From contig NZ_CP011868.1 in assembly GCF_001294645.1 (NCBI RefSeq), positions 1,488,001-1,552,000 of the forward strand: 64,000 nt of DNA, given 5' to 3'. The first letter of the stretch is position 1. The number at the start of each line of letters is the position of its first letter. Both the position numbers and the translations under genes were made by a program. The DNA is from Pseudonocardia sp. HH130629-09. Lineage in GTDB: Bacteria > Actinomycetota > Actinomycetes > Mycobacteriales > Pseudonocardiaceae. The notes below the pieces were generated by a model that was given only the letters and a program-made list of their open reading frames with translations, had not been told where the DNA came from and did not search any database. Positions 1 to 10,800 of this stretch are shown piece by piece.

Positions 1-181
1 CCATCGCCGCCGCAGCGGCCCGCTCCGCCGACGCCTGCCGAGCAGGCTTCGGGTCACCCTCGCTTGGATCCACAAGGTCCGATGTCATCACTGTCCGTGC
101 CCATCTCGCCGGACCTCAGCCCGGCGTGTCGGGCCGAAAACACCGATCTTGAAACAGTCCCCGTGCTCCCCCGGAGGAGCG
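1..181. other. Left flank of the IS element, with the probable ssb ribosome-binding site
   Basis: No convincing gene is visible in this stretch, although reading frames stay open because of the GC content. A GGAGG at 173-177 precedes ATG (186-188) and GTG (188-190) just before the left end of the insertion sequence. This looks like the translation start of the ssb paralogue whose body resumes at 1212. The window edge prevents deciding whether an upstream gene ends here. Confidence 0.35.
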
Positions 182-1177
182 CTAGATGTGATGTCCAGGC
201 AGGTTGGTCAGGCGACTGATCGGCGGTAGGCCGTTGGTTGCGCTGTGGGGCCGGTGGTGATTGTAGAAGTGCAGCCAGCCGGGGAGCGCGTCTCGCCGAG
301 CCGTTTCGCAGGGGTGGAAGCGGGCGTATGCCCACCCGTCGGCGAGGGTGCGGTGGAAACGTTCGATCTTGCCGTTGGTCTGAGGCCGGTAGGGCCGGGT
401 TCGCTTGTGGGTGATGCCCAGTTCGCTGCAGGTGTCACGCCAGGCGTGTGAGCGGTAGCAGCTGCCGTTGTCGGACAGGACCCGTTCGACGGTCACGCCG
501 CGGGCGTTCAACCAGTCCACGGCCCGGCGTAGCACACCGGTGGCGGTGTCGGCTTTCTCGTCGCTGTGGATCTCGGCGTAGGCGACGCGGGAGTGGTCGT
601 CGATGACGGTGTGGACGAACGCTCTGCCGGTGCGCGGCTTGTAGTCGGTTCCCCTGGGCAGTCCGGGAGTGGACCGCTTGTTCAGGGCGCCTTGTCGGCG
701 TCCGACGAAGCGGTGTCCGCCTCCGTCGGGGATGTTGCCGAACTTGGTGACGTCGACGTGGATCAACGAGCCGGGGTGTGGGTGTTCGTAGCGGCGTAGG
801 GGCTCGCCGGTGACCCGGTCGATGTGGGAGAGCCGGTTGATCCGGCAGCGGCGCAGGACCGCGTGCACGGTCGAGGCGGCGAGAGCGAGTCGGCCGCCGA
901 TCTGTACTGGTCCGAGTCGGTGGTGCCACCGCAGTCGCACGATCTGCTTCACCAGCCTCGGCGGGGTCTTGGCCGGCATCGACCGTGGTCGGGAGAAGCT
1001 GCGGTCGACCATCCCGGGCGGGCCCTCGGCGCGGTAGCGGTCAGCCCACTTTCGGGCGGTGCGAGGGGCGACCATGAACATTCTGGCCGCGGTGGAGCAG
1101 GTCCAGTCCTGGTCGACGATCAGACGGGCCAGCCGTAGCCGGGCACGCGGAGTCAGCGCAGCGTTAGCGTGGGTCAC
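182..1177 (-). CDS. IS481-family transposase (DDE integrase core)
   Basis: 331 residues. The N-terminal helix-turn-helix (about residues 9-60, with STAARMFMVAPRTARKW) binds the element ends. The rve/RNase H-like core carries the DDE triad: D142 (HVDVTKFG), D236 (LSDNGS) and E272 (NGKIERFHRTL), with the DD(35)E spacing typical of IS481/IS3 integrases. The frame is intact and full length, so the element may still be active. The last few codons and the stop (182-184) lie just outside the inferred inverted repeat, so flanking DNA supplies the C-terminus, as sometimes occurs in this family. It is oriented opposite to the interrupted ssb gene. Confidence 0.93.
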   Translation of the reverse strand: MTHANAALTPRARLRLARLIVDQDWTCSTAARMFMVAPRTARKWADRYRAEGPPGMVDRSFSRPRSMPAKTPPRLVKQIVRLRWHHRLGPVQIGGRLALAASTVHAVLRRCRINRLSHIDRVTGEPLRRYEHPHPGSLIHVDVTKFGNIPDGGGHRFVGRRQGALNKRSTPGLPRGTDYKPRTGRAFVHTVIDDHSRVAYAEIHSDEKADTATGVLRRAVDWLNARGVTVERVLSDNGSCYRSHAWRDTCSELGITHKRTRPYRPQTNGKIERFHRTLADGWAYARFHPCETARRDALPGWLHFYNHHRPHSATNGLPPISRLTNLPGHHI

Positions 1178-1211
1178 AAGGGCCTCCGGTTGGTGAAGCG
1201 GTTCCTAGACA
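192..1211 (-). mobile_element. IS481-family insertion sequence, about 1.02 kb
   Basis: The element holds one transposase gene. Imperfect terminal inverted repeats are visible: TGTCCAGGCA at 192-201 and, on the opposite strand, TGTCTAGGAA at 1211-1202 (8 of 10 identical). The size fits the IS481 family. The six bases outside each end (ATGTGA on the left, GCTCCA on the right) do not match, so no target-site duplication is evident. That suggests a deletion accompanied or followed insertion. The ends are my reading of the repeats and could be off by a few bases. Confidence 0.7.
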
Positions 1212-1686
1212 GCTCCACTTCACAACCGGGGGTCCTCGCCTGTCTCAGCGACAGGCCGTCATCAGCTCAACCTGGAACAACGTCCATGGACATCACACCT
1301 ACTACACGGTGACGTGCTGGCGGCCCCTGGCAGAGCACGCGGTACGGACCTTCGAGAAGGGCCACCGTGTCATCGTCATCGGCCGGATGTACGTCGAGGA
1401 GTGGACGGGCCGGGAGGGCGACGTGCGGCAGAGCATCCGGATCGAGCCGTCGAGCGTCGGGCTCGACATCCGCTTCTCCCCGGCGGCCGTTGCACCGCGT
1501 CCGTCGGTGCAGGCAGGTCCGTCGGTTCCGTCGGTCCGGGACACCGACGATGCCGTCTCCCGGTGGGGAGTCCCGCCGACCGAGGCGTCGGACCGCGACG
1601 GGTACGACGACGAGCCGGATGAGGCAGAGAGTGCGGAGGTCGACGAGCTCGCGCGGCTGACGACCGCACCGGCCTCGAGCGGCTGA
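1212..1686 (+). pseudogene. ssb: Single-stranded DNA-binding protein paralogue, 5' end lost to the IS element
   Basis: The frame runs from the right edge of the IS to TGA at 1684-1686. It reads as the OB-fold of a bacterial SSB: HFTTGG, then GHHTYYTVTCWRPLAEHAV, then GHRVIVIGRMYVEEW, followed by a variable acidic tail ending near DELARLTTAPASSG. The first strand (about 20 residues) and the start codon are absent. The first available start in frame is GTG at 1309, which would begin in mid-fold. In mycobacteria an SSB paralogue precedes ettA in the same way (Rv2478c-Rv2477c). The tail lacks the DDDIPF-type C-terminal tip of the housekeeping SSB, so this is an accessory paralogue. A separate main ssb must exist elsewhere. 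Confidence 0.8.
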
Positions 1687-1698
1687 CCCGGCGCGATC

Positions 1699-1704
1699 TA
1701 CCAT
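1699..1704 (+). promoter_or_regulatory. -10 hexamer TACCAT of ettA (leaderless)
   Basis: TACCAT fits the actinobacterial TANNNT -10 consensus and lies 6 nt before the GTG start at 1711. Transcription would therefore begin at or next to the start codon. No Shine-Dalgarno sequence is present. Inferred from spacing only. Confidence 0.5.
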
Positions 1705-1710
1705 CGCATC

Positions 1711-3387
<1,677 letters not shown>

Positions 3388-3467
3388 TCACCGTCCGGTC
3401 CGGACCTCGCCATCCGGTCGGTCCGGTCCCCGGAGACGGGTGACCGGCTCGCCGGGAGGTCCGGACG

Positions 3468-6400
3468 GTGGTGTCACTCACGGGAGGCGATGTGACGTTC
3501 GACCTGGGAGGTCGGGCCGCCGGCGCGACGACGGCCGAGCTGCGCACAGCGGCGGCCCTGCGCTGGCAGCGGCCGCTGCTCACCGCGGAGCTGGCCGAGC
3601 AGGCGTGCGGGCGAGCCGTCGCAGACGGTGACGATCTGCGCTGGCTGCAGGCTGCGGGCTGGCTGCTCGACGGCCACGCCGCCGGTGGGGACGCCCGTGA
3701 CGTCGCCGCCGCCGTCGTCGCCGGGGTGACCGGTCACGTCACCGCGGGTGACACCACGGTCCCGGTCCCCCTCCGCGCGCCCGGTACCGAGGTGCTCACC
3801 CGCCCCGAGGGCGCTCGTCTGCGGGTGGAGCTGGCGGGGGTCGCCCAGGCCGACGGTGAGCTCGAGGCGGCCCGGGCACTCGTCGTCGGACTGCCGGACG
3901 ACGCACCGGGCGAGGACCCGGGGCTGCTGCGCCTCGACCGGCTCGCGGTCGAGGTGCGCTGCGCACTGGCCGGGGCCTCTGCCGCCGAACTCGAGCGGCT
4001 GCGCAGCGACGTCGACTCCTGCGGGTCCGGCTTCGGTGGTGAGCCCGCGGCGTACGCGGACCTCGTCGTCGGATCGGTCCACCGGGCGCGGCGCGAGCAC
4101 GACGCCGCCGTCGACCGCGCGCTGCGCGGCCTGGCCCAGCTCGGCTGGACGCCGGAACGGCCCGCGGCCCGCCCCCTGTCGACCCACCTCGCCGCGGCGC
4201 TGCTCAGCCAATGGATCACTGCGCTGCTCGACTCCGGGCACGTCCCGGCCGATGCGGTCGCCGCGGCCGCCGCACAGCGCGACGCCGCGGCCGCCGGCCG
4301 TCAGGGCGTCCTGCTGCGGCTCACGCTCGCCCGGGTGCAGGCGGGCCGTGCGGACCACGCCGCCCGCGCCCTGGTGGAGGCCGCTGACGGCGCTGAACAG
4401 GCGGGCGTCCCCGCGCTGGTCGCGGCCTGCCGTACCGCCCAGTCCGAGCTGCACGAGGGCTCGGGCCGGTACCGCGATGCCCTCGAGGCGATGCGGGCCG
4501 CGATGGAGGCCGACCAGATCGATCGCGACCGCGGCACGCGCTTCCGCGCCGCGATGGCGGCGTTGCTGCCGCTCGCGGACGTCCTCACCACCACCGCCGA
4601 GCGGCCCACCCCGTTCCCGCGCACGGGCGGAGTGCCGGCCGCATCCGCGGAGCGTCCGGCTGCCACCGGAGGCGCCGTCGCCGGTGCCCCGAGCGGTGGT
4701 CCCGGTGCCGGGGCCCGGGAGGACGCCGGTCGCGGTGCGTCGGAGCGCGGTCTCGCCGGGACCGGCTCCGGCAGGGCTGTGTCGCCGTCCGGAAGGGACG
4801 AGCGGGCCGGGGACGACCGGTCCACCGGGACGCCGGTCGGGGACCAACCGGTCGGTGCGAGGGTCGGGACCGACCGGCCCGCCGGAACCGGACCCACTGA
4901 GTCCGACCACGGCCGTCCTGCCGGCGACCGGCCCGGGGAGGACCGCTCCACCGGTACGCGGAGCAGGGACGACCGTTCGGGCGGGGCCAGGGAAGACCGG
5001 CCGACCCGGCCCGGGAACGACGACGCCGCGGGACCCGGGGATGCGAACGGCCGTCCGGCGAACGACCTGCCCGGACACTTCCCGCTCCGCTGGGCGCCCT
5101 CGGCGAGCCTGCTCCTTGGCCCCGGCACGGCGAACGGTCCCGGACCTGCCGATCCGTTGCGCGACGACCGCACCGTGGACCGGCCCGCCGGCGCGAACCG
5201 GAACGGTCGCCGTACCGGCGACGCCGGCGTCGCACCAGGTACGTCGTCGGCGACCGGTGCCCCGGACACGACGAGCCCGGACACGACGAGCCCAGACACG
5301 ACGAGCCCAGACACGACGAGCCCAGACACGACGGGCCCCGCGAAGACGGCTGCTGCGCCGAACACCGCGGGCCTCACCGACACCACGGACCTCACCGACA
5401 CCACGGACCCCACGGAGACGTCCGGCACGCCGAACACCACCGGGCGCCCGGGGCCAGCCGGTCCCGACACGACGAGCACCACGGAGCCGACCGGACCCGA
5501 CCTGGCGGGCCCTGCGGGGCCGGCCGGGGAAGTCGATCGTGAGGTCGACGGCACCACGAGCAGCGGCCGCGAACGACCCACGGGCATCGATCCCGCCGAC
5601 CCGCTGGGCATCTCCGGTCTCCTCACGGAGGAGCCGGCGTCGGCGGCACCTCGGGATCCCTCGTGGACCGGTCCGTCGTGGACCCCCGACGCGGCAGGTG
5701 GCTCACCGCTTGCCGACGCCCTTCTGGCCGAATGGCGCTCCCCCGAGCCGCCTCCCGCCGAGGCCCGCAACGGGTCCCACGCCCCGGCCGAGTCCGGACG
5801 ACGGAACGGAACACGACGCAACGGGGCCGACCGATCCGGCGAGGACCACGGCGCCGATCCGGCAGTCGGGCCAGGCCGCGCCGGCGCCCCCCGGAACGGC
5901 TCTCCCGCTCCGGAGCCGACCGTCGTCCCCGGTCGTGCACCGACCGAGGCGAACCCCGCCGACGCCGGCACACCCACCGATCGGGCGAGCGGGCGCGCCG
6001 GGACCCGTGCTCCGGAGACCGGCCGAGCTGCGACCCCGACCGCCCCTGCGACCCCGACCGGGCCACCGGGTCCGGCGGAGCGGTGGATCGTCCTCGACCT
6101 GGTCGACGGCGATCTCGAGACGATCACCGGCACGGCGGCCGTGGGTGCCCTGCACGACGTGGTCGTCCGGACCCGCCGGCTGGTTCCCCCGTCGGGGACC
6201 ACACGTCGCGACGACGACACGGTGCGGGTCACCCTGCCCGACGTCGACCACGTCACCGTCCTGCTCTGGGCACGGTCGCTCGCCACGCACCTCGGCGCCC
6301 GCGTGCGCCGGGGCGGGCTACCGGCGGGGACGTCCCTGCGGATGCAGGCCGTCGGCCCGCACGGTGTCGAGGGCGAGGAGATCGTCACCGAGCTGACCGG

Positions 6401-7748
6401 GCCGGACACACCGGCGCCCCTCCCCGAGACCCCCTCGTTCCGGGACCGGGTCGACGGCCACTCCGGCACGGCGCAGAACGCCGAGGCGGACCGGTCGGAC
6501 GGCGGCGGGTCGTCGGCCCCGGAGCCGGTCGCCGGGCCGGCACTGGCCACACCGCTGGACCTGACCGGCGGAGGCGCCGGCCAGGGTGGGCGTCGACGGG
6601 CCGGTGGTGACGCGGCGACGTCGTTGAGCGCCGTCGGTCTCACCGTCCGGCCCGGGAGCGGCGGGCGGCGGCGCTCCGACGGACCCGTCGAGGGCCCGAC
6701 GACCCCCGACCGGACCGTCCGGGACCTGGCCGGTCACGGCCCCGGTGGCCGGGATGGTGCCTCCGGGAGCGCCGCCGAGCCGCAACCCTCCGTCGGGGAC
6801 GACGCCGTCCGGGACCCGTCCGTCCGCGGCGCGGCGGGCACGGACTCCGCCGACCTGGAGAGCACCACGACGTCGCAGGTGTGGGTCGGGTCCGCCCCGG
6901 TGGACCGCACGTCGGCACCGGACCCGCTGGACACCCGGTTCGCGCTGCCCCCGGAACCGGACCGGCGCCTCGCCGAGGCCGTTCGTGCCCACCTCGACCT
7001 CCCCGGGACGGACGGCGCCGCCTTCCGGCACGACGACCCGGCCCGGGAACGTTCCGGACTGCCGGTGCGGTGGTCCGGGGTCGACGACGGGGCGGGGGAG
7101 TCCGCGCTGCCGCGTCGTCGTGGGCGGGATGCCACTGCGCCGACCGACGACGGACACGACGGGACCGCAGGACTGTTCGACGGGAACGGGACCACCTCCG
7201 TCCGGGGCGGTGGCCACCGGCGCGACAGCGCTGCGCACGGTGCGTCCGGGAAGCCCGACGGGAGCGGCGCGGGGACCTGGACACTGCGTACCGCGACCGG
7301 ACCGACCGTCGTGCGGGGCGCGCCGGCCGTCGTCGCTCCGGCGACCGACGACGGCGCCGCCACGAGCGCACCGTCCCCCACGAGCGGACCGACACCCGTG
7401 AACGGCCCGGGCACCGCGAGCGGATCCACCACCGCGAACGGTCCGGCGGCCGATCCGCAGCACGGCGAGGCGGGTACCCCCGCGACCTCGGACGACGGGC
7501 GATCCGCGACATCCGACCACACGGGTGCGACGCAGCCGGGGACGATCGAGCGCCCGGGGACGACGGAGCGCTCGGGGACGGGCGAGCGTCCGGAAAAGAC
7601 AGGACGCCCGGGGACGACGTCGTCACCGACGGACGAGACGCCGGGCGCCCCGGCGACACCGGCCCCCTCCGAGCCCGCCGCGATCCCCGAGGACATGGGC
7701 CTCGCCGATCTCCTCGCCGGGGCCCTCGCGGCCTACCGCGAGATCTGA
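3468..7748 (+). CDS. Large, mostly disordered protein with a helical N-terminal domain; function unknown
   Basis: 1,426 residues. Residues ~1-370 form an alanine- and leucine-rich helical domain reminiscent of TPR repeats (ALRWQRPLLTAELAEQA; GRYRDALEAMRAAMEADQ). A very long Pro/Gly/Thr/Asp/Arg-rich stretch follows, with PDTTS tandem repeats near residue 600. A short folded island at ~870-985 contains ERWIVLDLVDGDLETITG and DVDHVTVLLWARSLATHLGARV. More disorder follows, and the protein ends in MGLADLLAGALAAYREI. No signal peptide or membrane segment is seen. GTG 3468 has GGGAGG upstream; GTG 3492, with its own GGGAGG 4 nt away, is an equally good start. It sits between ettA and the glutamate dehydrogenase gene, which are adjacent in mycobacteria. 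No catalytic motif is recognised. Confidence 0.75.
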   Translation: MVSLTGGDVTFDLGGRAAGATTAELRTAAALRWQRPLLTAELAEQACGRAVADGDDLRWLQAAGWLLDGHAAGGDARDVAAAVVAGVTGHVTAGDTTVPVPLRAPGTEVLTRPEGARLRVELAGVAQADGELEAARALVVGLPDDAPGEDPGLLRLDRLAVEVRCALAGASAAELERLRSDVDSCGSGFGGEPAAYADLVVGSVHRARREHDAAVDRALRGLAQLGWTPERPAARPLSTHLAAALLSQWITALLDSGHVPADAVAAAAAQRDAAAAGRQGVLLRLTLARVQAGRADHAARALVEAADGAEQAGVPALVAACRTAQSELHEGSGRYRDALEAMRAAMEADQIDRDRGTRFRAAMAALLPLADVLTTTAERPTPFPRTGGVPAASAERPAATGGAVAGAPSGGPGAGAREDAGRGASERGLAGTGSGRAVSPSGRDERAGDDRSTGTPVGDQPVGARVGTDRPAGTGPTESDHGRPAGDRPGEDRSTGTRSRDDRSGGAREDRPTRPGNDDAAGPGDANGRPANDLPGHFPLRWAPSASLLLGPGTANGPGPADPLRDDRTVDRPAGANRNGRRTGDAGVAPGTSSATGAPDTTSPDTTSPDTTSPDTTSPDTTGPAKTAAAPNTAGLTDTTDLTDTTDPTETSGTPNTTGRPGPAGPDTTSTTEPTGPDLAGPAGPAGEVDREVDGTTSSGRERPTGIDPADPLGISGLLTEEPASAAPRDPSWTGPSWTPDAAGGSPLADALLAEWRSPEPPPAEARNGSHAPAESGRRNGTRRNGADRSGEDHGADPAVGPGRAGAPRNGSPAPEPTVVPGRAPTEANPADAGTPTDRASGRAGTRAPETGRAATPTAPATPTGPPGPAERWIVLDLVDGDLETITGTAAVGALHDVVVRTRRLVPPSGTTRRDDDTVRVTLPDVDHVTVLLWARSLATHLGARVRRGGLPAGTSLRMQAVGPHGVEGEEIVTELTGPDTPAPLPETPSFRDRVDGHSGTAQNAEADRSDGGGSSAPEPVAGPALATPLDLTGGGAGQGGRRRAGGDAATSLSAVGLTVRPGSGGRRRSDGPVEGPTTPDRTVRDLAGHGPGGRDGASGSAAEPQPSVGDDAVRDPSVRGAAGTDSADLESTTTSQVWVGSAPVDRTSAPDPLDTRFALPPEPDRRLAEAVRAHLDLPGTDGAAFRHDDPARERSGLPVRWSGVDDGAGESALPRRRGRDATAPTDDGHDGTAGLFDGNGTTSVRGGGHRRDSAAHGASGKPDGSGAGTWTLRTATGPTVVRGAPAVVAPATDDGAATSAPSPTSGPTPVNGPGTASGSTTANGPAADPQHGEAGTPATSDDGRSATSDHTGATQPGTIERPGTTERSGTGERPEKTGRPGTTSSPTDETPGAPATPAPSEPAAIPEDMGLADLLAGALAAYREI
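5262..5336 (+). repeat. Five tandem 15-bp repeats encoding PDTTS
   Basis: The unit CCGGACACGACGAGC (third-position variants, last copy altered) is repeated five times in frame, encoding PDTTS x4 then PDTTG. It lies in the disordered linker of the 1,426-residue protein. Because the unit is a multiple of three, copy-number changes would keep the frame. Confidence 0.9.
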
Positions 7749-7826
7749 CCGGACGCGGGCAACCGCTCACCCGGTCGTCGCGGGCGCGGCCGTCGGCGGT
7801 CCGCCGATGGCGTCGGTACCGCGGGA

Positions 7827-7832
7827 TAGGGT
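7827..7832 (+). promoter_or_regulatory. -10 hexamer TAGGGT upstream of the glutamate dehydrogenase gene
   Basis: TAGGGT fits TANNNT. The predicted transcription start near 7839-7840 gives a leader of about 30 nt containing CCGGAG, 6 nt before GTG 7870. This argues against the in-frame upstream candidates ATG 7807 and GTG 7831. Confidence 0.4.
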
Positions 7833-7869
7833 GACTGCCGTCAGCACACGCACGGGGCCGGAGTGGATC

Positions 7870-10800
7870 GTGAGCAGCGGTACGACGGGGCAGACCGGGA
7901 ACACCACGAGCACCGACGGGCCGGGCGGTGATCCCCGCCCCGGGAGCGGTGCCGCCGCGGACCTCGTCCGTCTCTACGCCCGGCACACGCCCGAGACCGA
8001 CACGGCCGGCGGCACGGAGCTGCCCGGCCCGGCGACCGTCGTCGACACCCACCTCGGGCTCGGCGCGCACCGCGAACCCGGCCGGGCCGCCGTCCGGGTG
8101 ACCGCCGGCGGGGGCGACGCCGTGACGGTCGACATCGTCACCGACGACATGCCCTACATCGTCGAGTCGGTGCTCGCCGGGATCGGCCGGGCCGGCGGCA
8201 CCGCGCGGCGCGTCGTGCACCCGATCCTGGTCGTGCACCGCGCCGCCGACGGCACGCTGACCGGCGTCGACACCGACGCCGACCCGACCGAGCCCACCGA
8301 GGGGGCCTCGGTCGAGTCGTGGATGCACGTCGACGTCGTGTCCTCCGGGGATCTCGACCCGGACGCACTGCACGCCGAGCTGGAGCGCACCCTCGCCGCG
8401 GTCCGGCAGGTCGTCGACGACACCGCCGCGATGACCCTGCGCGCCCGCGCACTCGCCGACGACCTCTCCGGAGCCGGTGCCGCCACGGCCGTCGAGGCCG
8501 ACGAGGACGACGTGCACCCGGCCGAGGTCGCCGACCTGCTGCGATGGCTCGTCGACGACCACTTCGTGTTCGTCGGCTACCGCCACTACTCGCGGCGCAC
8601 CGACGGCGAGGGCGGCCCGGAAGGGCGGCTGCGGCCCGACACCGACACCGGCCTGGGTGTGCTGCGCCCCGGCGACGCCGGCGCGAACGTCTTCCTCCCC
8701 GAGGAGACCGGCGCCGCCGATCCCGCGGGCCTGCTGCTGTTCACCCGCGCCAGCGAGCGCAGCCGGGTCCTGCGCGCGGTGCACCCGTACTACGTGGGCG
8801 TCCGCACCCGGGACGCCGACGGGACCGTCACCGGCGAGCACCGCTTCCTCGGGATGCTGACCGTGCCGGCCCGGCACGAGTCCGTGCTGGACATCCCCGT
8901 CGTCGCCCGGCGCATCCGCGGCGCGATCCGGCGCGCGGGCTTCCCGGCCGACTCCTACTCCGGGCAGCAGATGCTCGAGGTTTTCTCCCAGCTGCCCCGC
9001 GCGGAGCTGTTCACCTCGTCGCAGGAACGCCTGCACGACACCGCGGTCGGTGTGCTGGAGGCGGGCGCCCGCCGCGCGGTGCGCCTGTTCGTGCACCCCG
9101 ACCCGTACCGACGCTTCCTGTCCTGCCTGGTATACCTGCCGCGCGACCGCTACACGACCGCGACCCGGCTCAAGATCACCGACATCCTGCGCACCCGGCT
9201 CGGCGGCACCGACGTCAGCTACACCGCCCAGGTCGGCGACGCCGAGCTGGCGCTGCTGCACCTGACGATCACCACCGACCCCGGCGCCGAACCACCCACG
9301 GTGGACCTGGCCGAGCTGCAGGACCACGTCGCCGAGGCGACCCGGACCTGGGACGACCTGCTCGTCGCCGCGCTCGGCGACGCCGGGCCCGCCGCCCGCC
9401 CGATGCTCGCCGGGGTCCCCGAGTCCTACAAGGCCACGGTGACCCCGCTGCGGGCCGTCGAGGACCTGCGCCGGCTGATGACGCTGGGGGAGAAGGGCGA
9501 GGACGCGTTCGACCTGCGTCTCTACCGCAGCGTCGAGGGCGACATCCGGTTCGCGCTCTACGTCGGCGACGACCCGGTCACCCTCACCGGAGTACTGCCG
9601 CTGCTGCAGCAGCTCGACGTCGAGGTCGTCGACGAACGGCCCTACGAGTTCCGCCGCCCCGACGGCCGTCGCTGCTGGCTCTACGACTTCGGGCTCCGGC
9701 CCCCGCAGCCCGCCGGTGCGCCCGCGGTACCGACGGTCACCGTCGAGGACGCCGGCCGGCGCTTCGAGGAGGCGTTCGCCGCCGCCTGGCGGGGCGACGC
9801 CGAGTCCGACCGGTTCTCCGCGCTCGTCCTGCGGGCCGGTCTGCACTGGCGCGAGGCCGCCGTCCTGCGGGCCTACAGCCGCTACACCCGCCAGCTCGGC
9901 GGGCTGTTCACCCTCCAGTACACGGCCGGGGTCCTGGTCGCGCACCCGCAGGTCGCCCAGGGGCTGATCACCCTGTTCCGGGCCCGGTTCGACCCGGCCA
10001 CGGCCGACCCCGACGAGCGCCAGGCCGCCCACCAGCGGGCCCTGGAGAACGTCACCACCCTGATCGACGAGGTGTCCGGTCTCGACGCCGACCGCATCCT
10101 GCGGGGCCTGCTGGCCGTCATCGAGGCGACGCTGCGCACCAACTGGTTCCGGGGCCGCCCGTTCTTCTCCTTCAAGCTGGACCCGGCCGCCGTGCCGGAC
10201 ATGCCGCTGCCCCGTCCGCGGTTCGAGATCTTCGTGTACTCGCCCGCGGTGGAGGGCGTGCACCTGCGGTTCGGCCCGGTCGCCCGTGGCGGCCTGCGCT
10301 TCTCCGACCGCCAGCAGGACTACCGCACCGAGGTGCTGGGCCTGGTCAAGGCCCAGGCGGTGAAGAACGCCGTCATCGTCCCGGTCGGGGCGAAGGGCGG
10401 GTTCGTCGTGCGCCGGCCCGCACCGGCACCCGAGCACGTCCGGGACTGCTACCGGACCTTCATCTCCGGGCTGCTCGACGTCACCGACAACCTGCTGACC
10501 CGTGCCGACGGCTCCACCGAGACGCTGCCGCCCACCGACGTCGTCCGCCACGACAGCGACGACTCCTACCTCGTCGTCGCCGCGGACAAGGGCACCGCCA
10601 CGTTCTCCGACCTGGCCAACTCCGTCGCCGAGTCCTACGGCTTCTGGCTGGGCGACGCGTTCGCCTCCGGCGGCTCGGTCGGCTACGACCACAAGGCCAT
10701 GGGCATCACCGCCCGCGGCGCGTGGGAGTCGGTCAAACGGCACTTCCGCGAGCTGGGCGTCGACACCCAGCGCGAGGAGTTCACCGTCGTCGGCATCGGT

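Noticed and set aside
7525..7869. Starting GDH further upstream (7525, 7807 or 7831)
   Set aside because: 7525 lies inside the preceding gene and 7831 overlaps the -10 hexamer; GTG 7870 has a Shine-Dalgarno and suits the family length.
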